Shown: in pieces, positions 22,901 to 35,590 of the stretch
Position numbering within the stretch: the first letter of the stretch is position 1
How the letters are laid out: each line of letters begins with the position of its first letter
Assembly (NCBI RefSeq): GCF_004210375.1
Contig: NC_134825.1
Span: 68,501,558 to 68,565,557, forward strand
DNA from: Tachypleus tridentatus
Taxonomy: Eukaryota > Arthropoda > Merostomata > Xiphosura > Limulidae
Reading direction: 5' to 3'
Length of the DNA: 64,000 nt
The notes under the pieces: model-generated
The model's input: the letters and a program-made list of their open reading frames with translations, nothing else
Told to the model about the DNA's origin: nothing
Database searches by the model: none
Translations under genes and position numbers: made by a program

Positions 22901-25900
22901 GCTGGTGTATGCAATACTGGTAGGTTTCGCTTCTTTCTGCCTATATTATGCGATAACTACCTTTTATTAGCTGGATTTAATAAGATGTGGATTGATGATT
23001 TGTTTTAATATCATACATTTGTCATAACGAAATTAAAACGAAAAAATCAATAATCTTAAGATATTTATATTAGTAAAAGAAATGATGAGCAATCAAAGTC
23101 ATTTGTGTGACAACAAATATAACAATTCATTCTGTTAACATTCACACAAAATGATTATTAACATTTCATTATCTCGTGTTCATATCACTGCAATTCTAAA
23201 AATCTCTTTCCACATCACAAACGCGATAATCAGAAGTAATATCGTGATTTTAATAACACAAATTATTGTTTTAATATTTACGGTATATCACGAAAATGTA
23301 CTTATGAATATTTTGTCAGTTGCTAAAACATTTTATCAAAACTTTAATTTGATGTTTTATGGTTATAGTTTGCCGAGCCTTGGGGCTCCCCTGTCGGCCA
23401 GTTTCAAACTTCGTGTCAGCTCATGATGCAGACGCCACATTAACCATTGACAAACTATTTAACGAAAACGGAGATCAGATGTCTGGAGGAACAAACGATT
23501 CAATATGGTACTTAAGGGTTTATGTTACTTTAATGTGATAATATTGTTCCAAATAGTTGTATATTAACGGCATGTTCAGATAAGATTTAATTACTAGCCG
23601 TTTTAGTACAGTTTTATGAAGAGTTTCTGCATTTGTTTTTCTTATATATATTATATGATATATAACTTTTGAAAATACGTTTCTAAACTGTGAAAAGTTA
23701 AAAGAAAGTAGCTCATTATAACAGAAGGTTTTTCTTTTATCTTTATGACAAGAACATCCTCTAACGATCGATCACAAAACGTGTTAAGTATGTGTGACTT
23801 TGTCACTGAGTTTTGAACGGAATGAAATCAATGTGTTAAACATTTTTAAGTATTTTATATAAAGAAATCTTTCCTCTGTGATTAGTTTTACAACACGAAA
23901 CTCGTTCACTTTATTCAGATAACCTCTGAATAAGAAACAGAGATTTATTAACTAACTCGACAACTCGTGTTTCAGGAACTTCCATGTATGGAATGAGTGT
24001 TGGATGGCGAGATCTGACCTTCCTGCAGGATACGGGGGATGGCAAATACTTGACGCCACCCCACAGGAAACCAGCGAAGGTATTGTGCAACTCATAAAAA
24101 TTATAGTTTCTATGTAAATATTTGAGAATGTATTTACGTACGTGTGAATAATACGAAAACTGTGGTTTTGTATGATGACTTGCAGTTTGGATCTTGCAAT
24201 TTAATATTAAACTCAGTTAAAGCAAGTTTCATAGTCTTAGAATCAAATAATTTTAAAGCAATATGAAAAATTACTCTTTACTTTAAAGTTCTAGGAATAT
24301 AATTAGAGATATGTTTTTGATATTTTCACTCAGGTATCTATCAGTTAGGACCAGCATCTCAACTAGCTGTGAAAAGAGGAGAAGTTGGATACAGATACGA
24401 CGTCCCTTTCGTCTTCGCTGAAGTCAATGCAGACATCGTGTACTGGCAGAAAGACCGAAAAGCGGAAACTGGGTGGAAAAAAATGAAAACAAACACTAGC
24501 CAGTACGTAATTTTAAGTGTTACATGTTGTTTCTGAATGTACACCGTATTCACAGATATAAACACGTTACAAAAATAACAGAGGACAAGGCACTTGTAGT
24601 GGCTGATACTCTGGTTGGCTTCTTTTATTTCGTTCCGTAGTAAAAACTCAGGAACGTGTATACCTGAATACAAGTGTCTGCGACCTCACAGTTCAGCCAC
24701 CTTGTATACAAAGTGCCGTTTAGGTTGAAAATTCCAGTTCCTGAAATCTTATGCATGTTTTTGAGCACAATACATTTCAGTTAAAAATACCGCTTTGTTA
24801 TATCTATATAAATCACACTTCTTTCTCCGAAGCTTGCCCTTCATCAAAGCGTACATAATAAAAATAGACCCTAGAAAATAAACTTTTCTTATAATACATT
24901 ATTCCTCAAAAATAATTAATCCGAATTATTAATGAATGCAATCAAAAGCTATCAATTTGATATTACGTCTGGCTGCAGATATTGTTTAAAAGATAAATAT
25001 TTTTTAGTAGACGTAAATGTTCAATGTTAAATGAATTACTAACAAGTAACTGACTGGCTTTACTTCATTTCCGTTCCATGTTAGGTTTAACTCCACAACA
25101 ACAACATGCTTAATTTGAGAATTAGCTTCCTTCAAAGTCACAATACAGGTGTGATAAACTGTTGTTGTTTTTTTAAATTATAGTGTGGGCCGTCTTATAC
25201 TAACAAAGAAGGTTGGAGTTGATGATGATTATGGAAACAGGGATGCTGAGGATATCACTTACGAGTATAAAAACAAAGAAGGTAAGTAACCAGTATATGT
25301 TTATAAAAATAAACCGACGTTTTGAACACTTGTGTATTGGAGAGTTTGTTTATTTTGTTTCTAAGTGGAAAGCTACACAATGAGTTTGAAAATAAAATTG
25401 CACCAGAGAATCTTGTTGCCTGATAAAACTGGTTTGTGTCCTGCAGGAACCGAGGAAGAGAGAATGTCTGTACTGAACGCCACAAACAACGATATTGTGA
25501 GACACAGATTCGACCGACCTGTTGAAAAAGAAGACGTTTCATTCGAGCTATTGGAGAGTAAGAAAGTGATGATAGGACGGCCATTCGATGTAACAATAAA
25601 GATTAAAAATCTGAGCAGCAAACCCAGAACAGTGTCAGCCATATTGTCAGCCAGCAGCGTTTACTACACTGGAATTACAGCTAAAATGTTGAAACGGAAG
25701 AGTGATAAATTTATCCTTCAACCTAAGCAAGGTACACTTATGTTACCTAGTTTCACCTTTCTTGTATCCGTATGATTTGTACTGATTAGAAGATAGACCT
25801 CATGAGCTGTTTATAGAATAATCTAATTACCATATGTAAGGTAATTGATAAACAGGACAGGTGTGGGTGTTGACGAAGTAAATAGAGTTTGATAAAACTG

Positions 25901-27481
25901 TAATTACTTAGTTAGTACGGTAGCGTAGAAGTTTAATACAACTTTATTTAAAATGATAAACACTGTTGTACCAGTCCAACATAACTGTTTTTAAATTAAT
26001 TAACACCATTGTTTTGAATTGAAGGTTTTCTATCATAACAACAAATTTGTTCTAATATACATATATGTATATATTTAAAGTTAAATTTGATATTTCCCAG
26101 AAGTAATGTTCAGGAATTTTTTATCTTTATATAAGTAATGAAAATGATGATGTAACTACAGATATGTATTCACAATATTTATTATTAAAAACAATGAATT
26201 ACTTAGAATTAACTTGTGATCTAGTGTTGTTACAAGAAAAAAGTGTAGCATAAACATGTACAAATGAATTTAACGTTCGATACACATTGAGAAATAGGTT
26301 TAGGGAAAATTGTAATAACTGTCTGTAGGGATTATAGAGATTCGTTTTACATAGAAAGTTATATTAAATATATGTTATTTACAGAGGAACTTCTTTCAAT
26401 TAAATTGAGCTCAAGCGAATATCTCGACAAACTGGTGGATTACGCCATGATAAAATCTACGCTTTGGCCACAGTGATGGAAACGCAGCAATCCTGGTCTG
26501 GTGAGGACGATTTTGTACTGGACAAACCGAAGTTGAGTCTTAAGGTAAGGTCAAATAAAGATCATATTGTTGGAATTCTAACGGTAGACACTACATTATT
26601 TTCCATATCTAGAATCCATGATAAATCCTCGATAATAAAATGTACTGTTATTATTATTTAACTTAGGTCCACGGAACTCCAGAGGTTGGAAGACCATTTG
26701 AATTAGTTATCACTTTTCAAAACCCACTGAAACGTACTCTGGAAGATTGTGTCTTCAATATTGAAGGACCGGGACTTGCAGGACCGTACCATTCAAAGTT
26801 CAGGTGTGGAAAATATGCTCTCTCTCTAAAATAAAGTAACTCTCCGTATTTGAGTAAATTTAATTTCACACAAAAATTTCTTTAAACCTATCCGTATTTA
26901 CGAACAAACAAATATCATTCGTCTTTACTTCATAATAACAATTCTAAAATAAACGAATTCAGCGACAATGTGTGAGAAGTTGATAAAAAACGGTTAAAAG
27001 ACTAAAAGAATCTTCTGAACTTAACAGTTGTTTCTCATATAGTAATTTTAACTTTGTTTATAATATTGTTTAAGGAGAATTTCATTTAACCAACATTTAA
27101 ATGGTGAGATAATCATACACAAAAAAACTCAATTAAGATCTTCTTAAATCGAACATCTGTTGTTCAGATACTAGTTATAATTAAGTTTGTAGATTAATAT
27201 CGAATCTGAATAATGTTACCTGTTTAACTACGTTTAAAACAATACAAAGTTTACACATCGATGGCTATATTATGTTTTTTTTCATAACATAATTTTGTAC
27301 CATTACAGGGATATCAAACCAGGTGAAACTATAACTCATAACGAAAAAACTCGTTCCTCAGCAGCCTGGTTCCAAGACAATATTCGTCACTTTCAGCTCT
27401 CGGCAGCTCATCCAGCTCATGGGATCAAAACATATTGAGGTGATCCCAAAATCCGATCCAAGCCACAACGAGACTTTATAA
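19927..27481 (+). CDS. Transglutaminase copy B (hemocyte-type), all 14 exons, three homopolymer frame breaks
   Basis: Exons: 19927-20089, 21097-21306, 21622-21900, 22018-22138, 22318-22425, 22742-22919, 23369-23507, 23976-24079, 24334-24502, 25184-25281, 25447-25731, 26385-26544, 26667-26803, 27309-27481. The family makes epsilon-(gamma-glutamyl)lysine crosslinks between proteins with Ca2+; in horseshoe crabs the hemocyte enzyme crosslinks clot proteins. Present are the active-site [10 protein letters not shown] (exon 6), NFHVWNECW and QILDATPQE (exon 8; C and A have QIVD), Ca-ligand motifs AEVNAD and EGTEEER, and two C-terminal beta-barrels. There is no signal peptide, as in the cytosolic hemocyte enzyme. 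Against copy C, exon 4 has two extra T, exon 12 one A fewer and exon 14 one A more, each in a homopolymer. These either mark a young pseudogene or are sequencing errors. All other exons are open and splice sites canonical. Confidence 0.85.
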
Positions 27482-30462
27482 GTTCTATTTAAAGTTACTG
27501 TTTGAGATGCATTGTTGTAAACTTTAGGTTATTGAATCGTGTTGTTTCATTAATATACTCGTATTTCTGTGTAACTTATGCCTTTCAGGGATCAACTTTT
27601 GTTCTTTTTTTAAGCATGTTAATTTTCTGTTTTTGCTTTCTCATTTCAATACGATATGTTATAGTATTTCTTGGAATTTTTAAATATATTTTCGAAGTCT
27701 TGAAGATTGATGCTATATTTATACCACTTGGGTTCAACGAGTGAGCAATTTTTCACTTAAAATATATTTTCCATGTCTCCAGTTTAAATCACGTATTTGT
27801 TTCTGTTAAAATACTTAATATCTGTTGTGTGTTTTTTAAATTAAGATCGTATTTATTTATTTATTTATATTTTTATTAATTTATATCTCGTGCAGTAAAT
27901 GACAAAATGCTCATAGTGTATTAAACTTTTTTTAAAAATATCAATGAAATATAGTATCTGTTTGAATCAATTCGTGAAGGCAGGTTTGCCATTTAGTACA
28001 CTTTCAAAATTAGTTCCTTATTACAACCACAAAGAAAATCGAAAATCATTTTAATTAAAATATCCAAGTCATAGTGATGATTTCATGTCTGGAAAGTGAG
28101 TTGCGCTGGAGTAAACAAATAACGATTTCAATTTGAAGATCTAGAATTAACAAATTTCACGTTTTCTCCACAACACACATAATATAATTACGGAGAGAAA
28201 ATATTCGAATCAAGTCATTTGATGTCTAGTTTCTTTTTTCTTAAAACAACTCATTATTTAAAAGGATGAATATGTAAACACGATATACAATGATTATACC
28301 AGTTGTACGCGGTCGTTTATAAAAATCGAACCTATGATTTTAGCGTTTTAATTCTGAAGATTTGTTACTTTTTCACATAATATATAAGGTGTTAACCCAC
28401 ATGTGAATACTTAAAGAAACTGTAATCAAGATCACCCCAAACAAGTGATTATGTTACAGTTTCTATCACTGAGCATATTTTTGTTAGTTTATTGCTAAAC
28501 AATAAAGCAAAGTTCAGTCCAATTAACAAGGAGGGAATATGTTTCATTTTTAACTAAAATTTATAACCGACATGGTTTCACAAATTAACACTAAACAAGG
28601 GACATGTCTAACTCACAAATAAAACTAAATATCGCTTGCTAAATTTTCTCTGTCGTATACAACACTGTCTGACCTACTTTTTCGCAAACTTATTAACTAA
28701 CCCTCTCAACAGTTACTTCTGGCGCTTTTATGAGATACTAGTTTTTTCAAAAATCTTATGAAAATTGGATACGTCACGTAAGATTTAAGAACTGGAGAAT
28801 ATCTGTATAATTACGTACCGAAAATTCTACTACAAAAAAAAAGACTAAATTAAATTATTAAAAAAAAACTATAACTTTAGTCTTCCCTAGATTTTGAAAT
28901 CCCTAGAAGAATCTTAATACACAAATGAAACAAAAGTTTGTTAAACTTAAAGTTTAACATTGCTGGATATCGAACAATTATGTGCTCTCCTGTCAACGTC
29001 TTTGGAAGACGGTCAGAACACTTAATATTTCTCTTGGATTACATATAATCTTGAATATCTCTTGAATATCATATAATTTGGAGCAAATGGAGTTTTCTTA
29101 GCTCACATTCGCACATAAGCTCAGCTAATTCCTATTGTCCGATGTCTGAATTACTCACTCCTTCGGATTTCTTTATCTAATTGGGTTCAAGGAGTCGTCG
29201 TCACTATGGTGATGTCTCATTGATTAAATACTATCTGTTGATTCCTTACACTCCTATAGTGATGACTGTGTTCACAAATGTATAGTAGTTCTCTTTTACT
29301 GACATCCTTAGAAGGAGTTTTAATTCTCTATCCGTTTATTCCAAAAGTTATTGGTAATATGTCCTTTTTTACGATGCAGTCGAAATAACTATTGTTTGTG
29401 GTTTCATCTTCCGTTCTACATAACTAATTATTTAATTATTCGTTTCACTTCTTTTAGAATACCAGCAGAGGGAATTCACGTTTACACATTGCTCGATATG
29501 ATTATCCTGAATTTCTGTATGGTGTGTTCAGATCTTTATTTTGTTTTTAATGTATTCAAGTTCTATCGTCAACTGTCAAACTTCCTTGAAAGGTGATCAT
29601 ATGCCTTGCTTTAGTCTAATTCAGATGTAACTAATATATTACGGTATCTTTGAACTGCTGAGTGGATTAATGAATCCACACTTCATGTGGAACATCCTTA
29701 CAAGATATCTTGATAAAGTTTTTCACAAGTTCTGTTAAACTATAATCCACACTCTTTATTCTGCTTTAAAACTGTTTTATAATTATTATATACAGGGATG
29801 TAGAAGAAAAATTAAACCTGGGAGAGGACCAAAGCTGATTTCACCCAGTGAAATGAGGGAATATTCGCCACATGTACATAACACACGTCATTCTCCGGCC
29901 TTTATCAACAGTAATTTTTCTAATTTTCATGCATTTTTTACTGAGTAAGATTGAGAAATGTACCCCTCCCCTTTACTTTCTACCCCACTAGCAGTTAATA
30001 TTTATTGGTTATGTTCACTCATTTACAGATTTTTTTCTGTGATAAAAGTCGCTTCTCATTTATTTCAAAATATTTTTATTTGTCAGTGTGAGAATGAGGG
30101 AGAATCAGGAAAGAGTAAGTGACTATTGGCTTACATGGCCAAATATGAATAAGTATTTAACATATTGTAGTTACTTTTTACAAAATAGTATTTAAGAAAT
30201 TTACATACATTTTTCTCAAAATAAAATGTTTATAAAAGCGATACCACAAACTATTCACGGTACATGAATTACTTAATGCGTTGTACCAGTGACAACAAGT
30301 TCAAAAAACTTGGATGTTAGGGTTCTGCTCCTAAGTTCTCAAAGACAAAATCCCATGGACGAACAAGCACTTCTAAGCATCCTTGCTAAAAAAATACATT
30401 GTAGATAATAGAATGAAAGCATAATACATTAACCAACTGCTGAATAATTATTAATAATCTAG

Positions 30463-30591
30463 TTGTTTTGAATTAAGCACAAAGCTGCACAGTAGGCTTT
30501 CTGTGTTCTGCCCACCAAGGGTATCGATACCCGTTTTTTAGCGTTGTAAGTCCCCAAACATATCGTTGAGCCTCTGGGAGGCTGTTAATAC
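30463..30591 (-). repeat. Second-family tRNA-derived SINE, minus strand
   Basis: The block cacaaagctgcacagtaggc, then tgttctgcccaccaagggta, tcgatacccg (box B complement), gcgttgtaagtcc and gttgagcctctggg is a fairly complete copy of this family. Confidence 0.65.
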
Positions 30592-30691
30592 TGACTCAAA
30601 CAGTTGTTAATCACAGGATCGCATAAAGATATTGCAACCAGGAACAAGGTGATTCGAATTCAAGTAATTCCAGCTACTGAGTAAACATACG

Positions 30692-30765
30692 GCGTCTCTA
30701 TGGTATAACACTTATTGTTTAATATTATAATATGGTGTCTTTATGGTATAGCACTTATTGTTTAA
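30692..30765. repeat. Short tandem duplication of about 39 bp
   Basis: The phrase ctatggtataacacttattg, followed by tttaata, occurs twice in a row with few changes just before the TIR element. Confidence 0.6.
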
Positions 30766-30767
30766 TA

Positions 30768-31276
30768 CAGTGGAGCGTCGTTAAGCCGCGGTATTTGAGG
30801 GGTCAATCTGCTTAACCGCGGCTTAAACCTTTGTGGAAAATTGAGGAAGCTACTGGTACATCATCATCAATGGAGTGATTTCTATTGGGTTTGTGGCCAA
30901 TATTTATACAATTCCACAAAAATATCAGATTATCGAATTAAAATTAATATTTTAATTATTTATCACTTTTTTCACGGATTTACCGCGGATTAACTTTAAT
31001 GTATGGAGAGGTGTGATTCGGTAACAATGGCGGCCTCCATAAATCTGACATAGAGAGCGAATAAGGTAGATTAACGGTCGATTTATATTGTAATATATTT
31101 TATTTATTTCCCAAATTAAAGCAAATCCTTTTTAAATATTCCCTTAAAGTTATAAAGCCAGAATTAAATTCGTAAGCCGCGTTTTTACACGTTCTTAAAT
31201 TAGCGGTGACAAGACTTGCTACAGAGGCTTAAGCGATTTCGCGATAACTGTGCCGCGGCTTAATGGCGCTCCACTG
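30768..31276. mobile_element. Non-autonomous DNA transposon (MITE-like) with 24-bp TIRs and TA target site
   Basis: The left end cagtggagcgtcgttaagc and the right end, read in reverse complement, cagtggagcgccattaagc continue into ccgcgg on both sides. The element is flanked by TA on each side (30766-30767 and 31277-31278), the target duplication of the Tc1/mariner/pogo superfamily. There is no transposase frame inside 509 bp. The inside contains further ttaaccgcggcttaa-like subterminal repeats. Confidence 0.8.
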
Positions 31277-32234
31277 TATTATCAGAAGAAGTTCACACCC
31301 TTATCGTTTAATTCGTTACTTTAGTAAGGCTAACTTAACCAATTGTATTTGCTTTGTTTTTTTTTCAAATATTTTAAAGAACTTTCTTGAAACTAATTCT
31401 ATAACCATTTAGAATATGTTGAAAATTTTACAATAAAAAAGAGTAACTTAATTAGTCGACTTATGACGTATTTTTTCAGCTTTAAAACATATCGCTGCTG
31501 TTTTTTTAAAAAATTGAATAATAGCTCGAAGTAGTAAAAAGTAGTTTCTCATAGAACGTACTTTGTTGAATATCTCACAAATACTTGAATGGTGTGCCCA
31601 TCATAAAACATTGAATGTTGTTTTCAGATTCTGTTTGAAAAGTGTTTTTTTTAGTTTCAAATCTAAATATCATTGTATTATGATATTTTATATAATTTGT
31701 AATTCGTCATAAAATCCACATGTTTAAGTCGTTATTCTGTAGTAACACACAAACCTTATTTTAAATTGTTCTTCATATCATGAGACTTAAAATTTATATT
31801 AATGTGCTAATTTTCGCTGATAAATATGTGATGTTATTTTAAACAAAGACAAATGGCTAGTTTGTCGACTTAAAACAAAGGAACTGATACTGAAAAACAA
31901 TCTTACCGTGAAATGAACTTAAAATTTATTCCAGTCAAATGATAAATGTAAATAATACAAATATTTCGTGCAACGATAAGTAAAAAAATTGTTGTATCAC
32001 TTCAGGACGACTTTAATGGTGAGGACATAAAGTAATGTTTATTATTATGCTTGCATATCTTCGTATGACAAACTCTCACTAAATGTCCGTATATATAGAT
32101 AACTGAGTCTAATAAAGAACCTATTGAATATAAATTACACAATAGTTGTATAAAAACAGAATGCAAACATTTCACTAATGTTTGGTGGAACATCTTTTAT
32201 AAGCTCTCGAAGAATTATTATCATTAATTATACT

Positions 32235-32500
32235 TTTCAGTGATGTCGAGAAAACCCACTTGCAGAGAAAAATTTATATGTAAAAACGGCTGATTTGAAT
32301 TTAGAGAATTTTTTTTGTGTAGTGGAGCGAACAACGTTTCGATCTTCTTCGGTCATCGTCAGGTTCACAAAGAAAGAAAGAGGTAACTGGCCGATAGTTG
32401 ACCACATGTTTGAAGGGGTTGTGTAACTGAGTGTAGTAATGTAGAGGGCGTGTTTGATTATTAATAACATATATAATTGCAATAATTAGCATAATAGCCA
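32235..32500 (-). mobile_element. Penelope-like terminal region with hammerhead-like motif
   Basis: On the minus strand a CUGACGA core (32362 to 32356) is followed by a 15-nt stem-loop candidate and GAAAC (32340 to 32336), the arrangement of a hammerhead ribozyme. The candidate stem II has a C-A mismatch and an unpaired U, so activity is doubtful. The nearby minus-strand peptide containing MTEEDRNVVRSTT is of a kind I associate with Penelope-like ends. No RT domain is seen here. Confidence 0.5.
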
Positions 32501-33010
32501 TTATGATGATTCCTTATGGCAAGCATGATTATTTATTGCACTTTTTTGTTCCAAATTATTCTTGTCACACTTTGACTTGATATGAAATATTCCAAATGTA
32601 TAATTAAGCGTTAGTTGTAAGTCGCTCTCCTTACAATTTATATATAAGGTAGTGTATTGGTGCTATAAAATCATTAGGTTTATATGTGCTGTGCATATTG
32701 TTGTGTTGTCTGTAATTTTATGTATCCATAAACTGTGTATTGTTTTATCCTTCGGAAACGTGGGCCGCATTATGTTTCAACCAGCCATTTTTTTCGGTAC
32801 GCAACTGTACCATCGGCAATCTTTAACGTTAACTACAAAGTAAAAGGAATTTCGTACTGATCTTGTCAAAACACAACGAACAGAATACCATCGGGACGCT
32901 TAATATGGTTACAGTAACGCCTTGAGCCATATCATAATTCCAACTGTATCCGCTAGGCTTACTATCAGAGTATAACATTTTGTCAATTCCAGAGCTGCAG
33001 AAAGAGGCTT

Positions 33011-33289
33011 TGTTTGTTTGTTTTGGAATTTCGCACAAAGCTACTCGAGGGCTATCTGTGCTAGCCGTCCCTAATTTAGCAGTGTAAGACTAGAGGGAAG
33101 GCAGCTAGTCATCACCACCCACCGCCAACTCTTGGGCTACTCTTTTACCAACGAAAAGTGGGATTGACCATCACATTATAAAGCCCCCACGGCTGGGAGG
33201 GCGAGCATGTTTTGGCGCGACTCGGGCGCGAACCCGCGACCCACAGATTACGAAGCGCACGCCTTAACGCGCTAGGCCATGCCAGGCCC
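33011..33289 (-). repeat. Full-length tRNA-derived SINE, minus strand, with target-site duplication
   Basis: It is flanked by 14-bp direct repeats differing at one base: gcagaaagaggctt at 32997-33010 and gcagacagaggctt at 33290-33303. The head at the right end has box A and box B complements; the left end carries the (ttg)n tail. The matching place in the A-B spacer (about 17331) is uninterrupted, which confirms an insertion. Confidence 0.88.
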
Positions 33290-33490
33290 GCAGACAGAGG
33301 CTTCGGGGATGTTTTGAAACACAAGGCAACACAACTTCCGCCCTCATTTCTTCATGAAATTGAGTGTAGTCACGTGAAATGTATTAGAAACTTTGAGCAA
33401 CTGGAATCGTCTTCAGCCTATGAAAAGTTTAACTTGTTCGAAAGTTGTATTATCGCTAGAATATCTTAGTTTTTATCATTTAAGTCATAA

Positions 33491-33830
33491 ACAATTACAA
33501 TACAGGTCTAAAACAATACAAATGGTGTAATCATCCAGTTATTACAGACAAAATAAACAATTACAATACAGGTCTAAAACAATACAAATGGTGTAATCAT
33601 CCATTTATTACAGACAAAATAAACAATTACAATACAGGTCTAAAACAATACAAATGGTGTAATCATCCATTTATTACAGACAAAATAAACAATTACAATA
33701 CAGGTCTAAAACAATACAAATGGTGTAATCATCCAGTTATTACAGACAAAATAAACAATTACAATACAGGTCTAAAACAATACAAATGGTGTAATCATCC
33801 AGTTATTACAGACAAAATAAACAATTACAT
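33491..33830. repeat. Minisatellite: five 66-bp units
   Basis: Units start at 33491, 33557, 33623, 33689 and 33755, with a 10-bp partial unit at 33821. The units are identical except for ccagttattac versus ccatttattac. The corresponding place in the A-B spacer (about 17510-17600) has no array, so the expansion is specific to this spacer. Confidence 0.93.
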
Positions 33831-34024
33831 TAAGAAAAGCATGATACCAACTTTTAGTTGTTTTTGAGTTGATTTATAAAAATAACCTAGTGAAGCTTGT
33901 TCAAGCCAAGGAGTCATGCTGCACTGGAATTATTTAAGTAAGACACAACAACAAATGAAACACAAATTCAGTCGGCAAGTTCGCCTTCAAAAGGACAAAA
34001 AATTATTTGATATAACATGAACTA

Positions 34025-34178
34025 TGGGCTACTCTTTTACAAATGAATAGTGCAATTGATTATCAACTTATAACACCCCAACAGCTGAAAAAGCGAGCAT
34101 ATTTGGTGTGACTAGAATTCGATCAGACGACCCTCAGATTACGAGTCAAGCGCCCCTAACCATCTGACCATGCCAGGC
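34025..34178 (-). repeat. Truncated tRNA-derived SINE, minus strand
   Basis: It contains gggctactcttttacaaatg, the acagctgaaaaagcgagcat body block, and the box B and box A complements ending at catgccaggc. The tail half is missing. Confidence 0.7.
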
Positions 34179-34211
34179 TTTATAAATTTATCAGATACGA
34201 CTACAAGTTCT

Positions 34212-34556
34212 CCTTTCTCCAGGAATGGTATAGTCTGGAGTTATAGCAATCAACTCTCAGTTTGTGAGTTTCGAGTTCGAAGCCTGTTACATAATAAACT
34301 TTTTCTTGCAGTAAAGATTATCTCGGAACAATCTTAGTTTTAAATAATACTGTGTGTGGCGCTGGATTTGCGATTTACGGATCGCAAGTTCGAAGTCACT
34401 CGTCGAATAAACTCGGCCCTTCAGCCATGAAGACGTAAAATCTGAAGGTCAATCCGTATATCAGTGGTGGGGGATGTTGACTAGTTCTGTGCCAATCAAA
34501 ATTACGAGTGGGTAATACAGTTAACCATCGAGAAGCTTTACACGAAATTCAACAAA
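34212..34556 (+). repeat. Degenerate SINE pair, one partly inside or next to the other
   Basis: A first head-like block (tagtctggagttatagcaat, then gagttcgaagcc) is followed by a second with gcaagttcgaagtcact, cccttcagccatgaag and a tail ending acacgaaattcaac. Both are strongly diverged and resemble the old copy at 17939. Confidence 0.45.
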
Positions 34557-34799
34557 GAAACTAACCAAACTTCTTTCAAATTGTTACTACATTTTACGTC
34601 CGAGTTTTATCCAAATAAAATACCCCTTTTGGGAAAATGTTTAATGTGTATGCGACTATTTTTGCCACAAGAGTGAGTGAATAGCTCACGCGTTATATTA
34701 CTTTAACTTTCAGAATAGTGTATTGTTATTAATAGTTTATTAATCTAGTTACAGTAGTTAATAACAACAGTAGTTAGATTATTGCCACAGCAGAAAAGA

Positions 34800-35074
34800 G
34801 GCCTGGCACGGCTAGGTGGTGAAGGTACTCGACTCGTATTCTGAGGGTTGAGAGTTCGAATCTCTGTCCCACCAAACATGCTCGCTCTTTCAGCCGTGGA
34901 GGCGTTATAAGGTTACGGTCAATCCCACTATTCGTTGATTAAGAAAAGTAGCCCAAAAGTTGGCGGTGAGTGGTGATTAATAGTTTCCTTCCCTCTCGTC
35001 TTACATTGCTAAATTATGAACGACTAACGCATATAGCCTTCGTGTAGCTTTGCGCGAAATTCAAGAACAAACAA
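34800..35074 (+). repeat. Full-length tRNA-derived SINE
   Basis: It has the head ggcctggcacggctaggtgg, box B gttcgaatctc, body ctttcagccgtggaggcg and a tail ending in tttgcgcgaaattcaag. Confidence 0.8.
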
Positions 35075-35590
35075 TAGGAAACAAATGAACACAACAATCG
35101 ATTAAAGATATCCATCTAACTAAAACATCACCTGTCCAATAATATCTAAATTACAACCATTTTAGTGATGGATTAAGATTACATATTGTTATAAAATGCA
35201 CTTTACAGATCTGTTTCAAAATTAATTATCTTGAACATTTTCTTGTTTTACATCGACTGCAATTAATATTCAAAACATCAGAATTCAGCTGAGTGGAGTG
35301 GAACAGTAACCAACAACCGTATCAGGTTATAATAGTTCAACTATATAACAGAGATTACATCAAAAACGTTTATTCACAATCCTTACTCAAAGCTATAGTG
35401 TTTGATTTAGCAAAGTTTTCATTGTTATGACATCATATGGTAACACACGTCACACTATTCTAATAAAGTGTTAGCATACCGTTACTATAAATACCCTTAT
35501 TTAAAAATACCATTAATACACCGTACGTGTTTTGCACAAGCAAATTATGCTTACGCTAGACTTTGAAAACTCTTGTTGGATAAACTTCAA

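Larger units (their letters stand above)
27482..35590. other. B-C spacer: no host gene seen
   Basis: The first 670 bp match the 3' flank of the other copies; similarity to A and C ends near 28155. About 28155-29800 resembles the flank of D. Beyond that lie a TIR element, a Penelope-like end, a minisatellite and several SINEs. The right part, about 32580-36500, is a diverged match of the A-B spacer near 16740-19900. No gene-like frame is seen. Confidence 0.7.

Noticed and set aside
25255-25596. 113-codon minus-strand frame (also at 43323 and 4841)
   Set aside because: It lies antisense to exon 11 and its intron. It is open only because the opposite strand is coding.
33491-33830. CRISPR-like array
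   Set aside because: The units are directly adjacent with no variable spacers, and the DNA is animal. It is a minisatellite.
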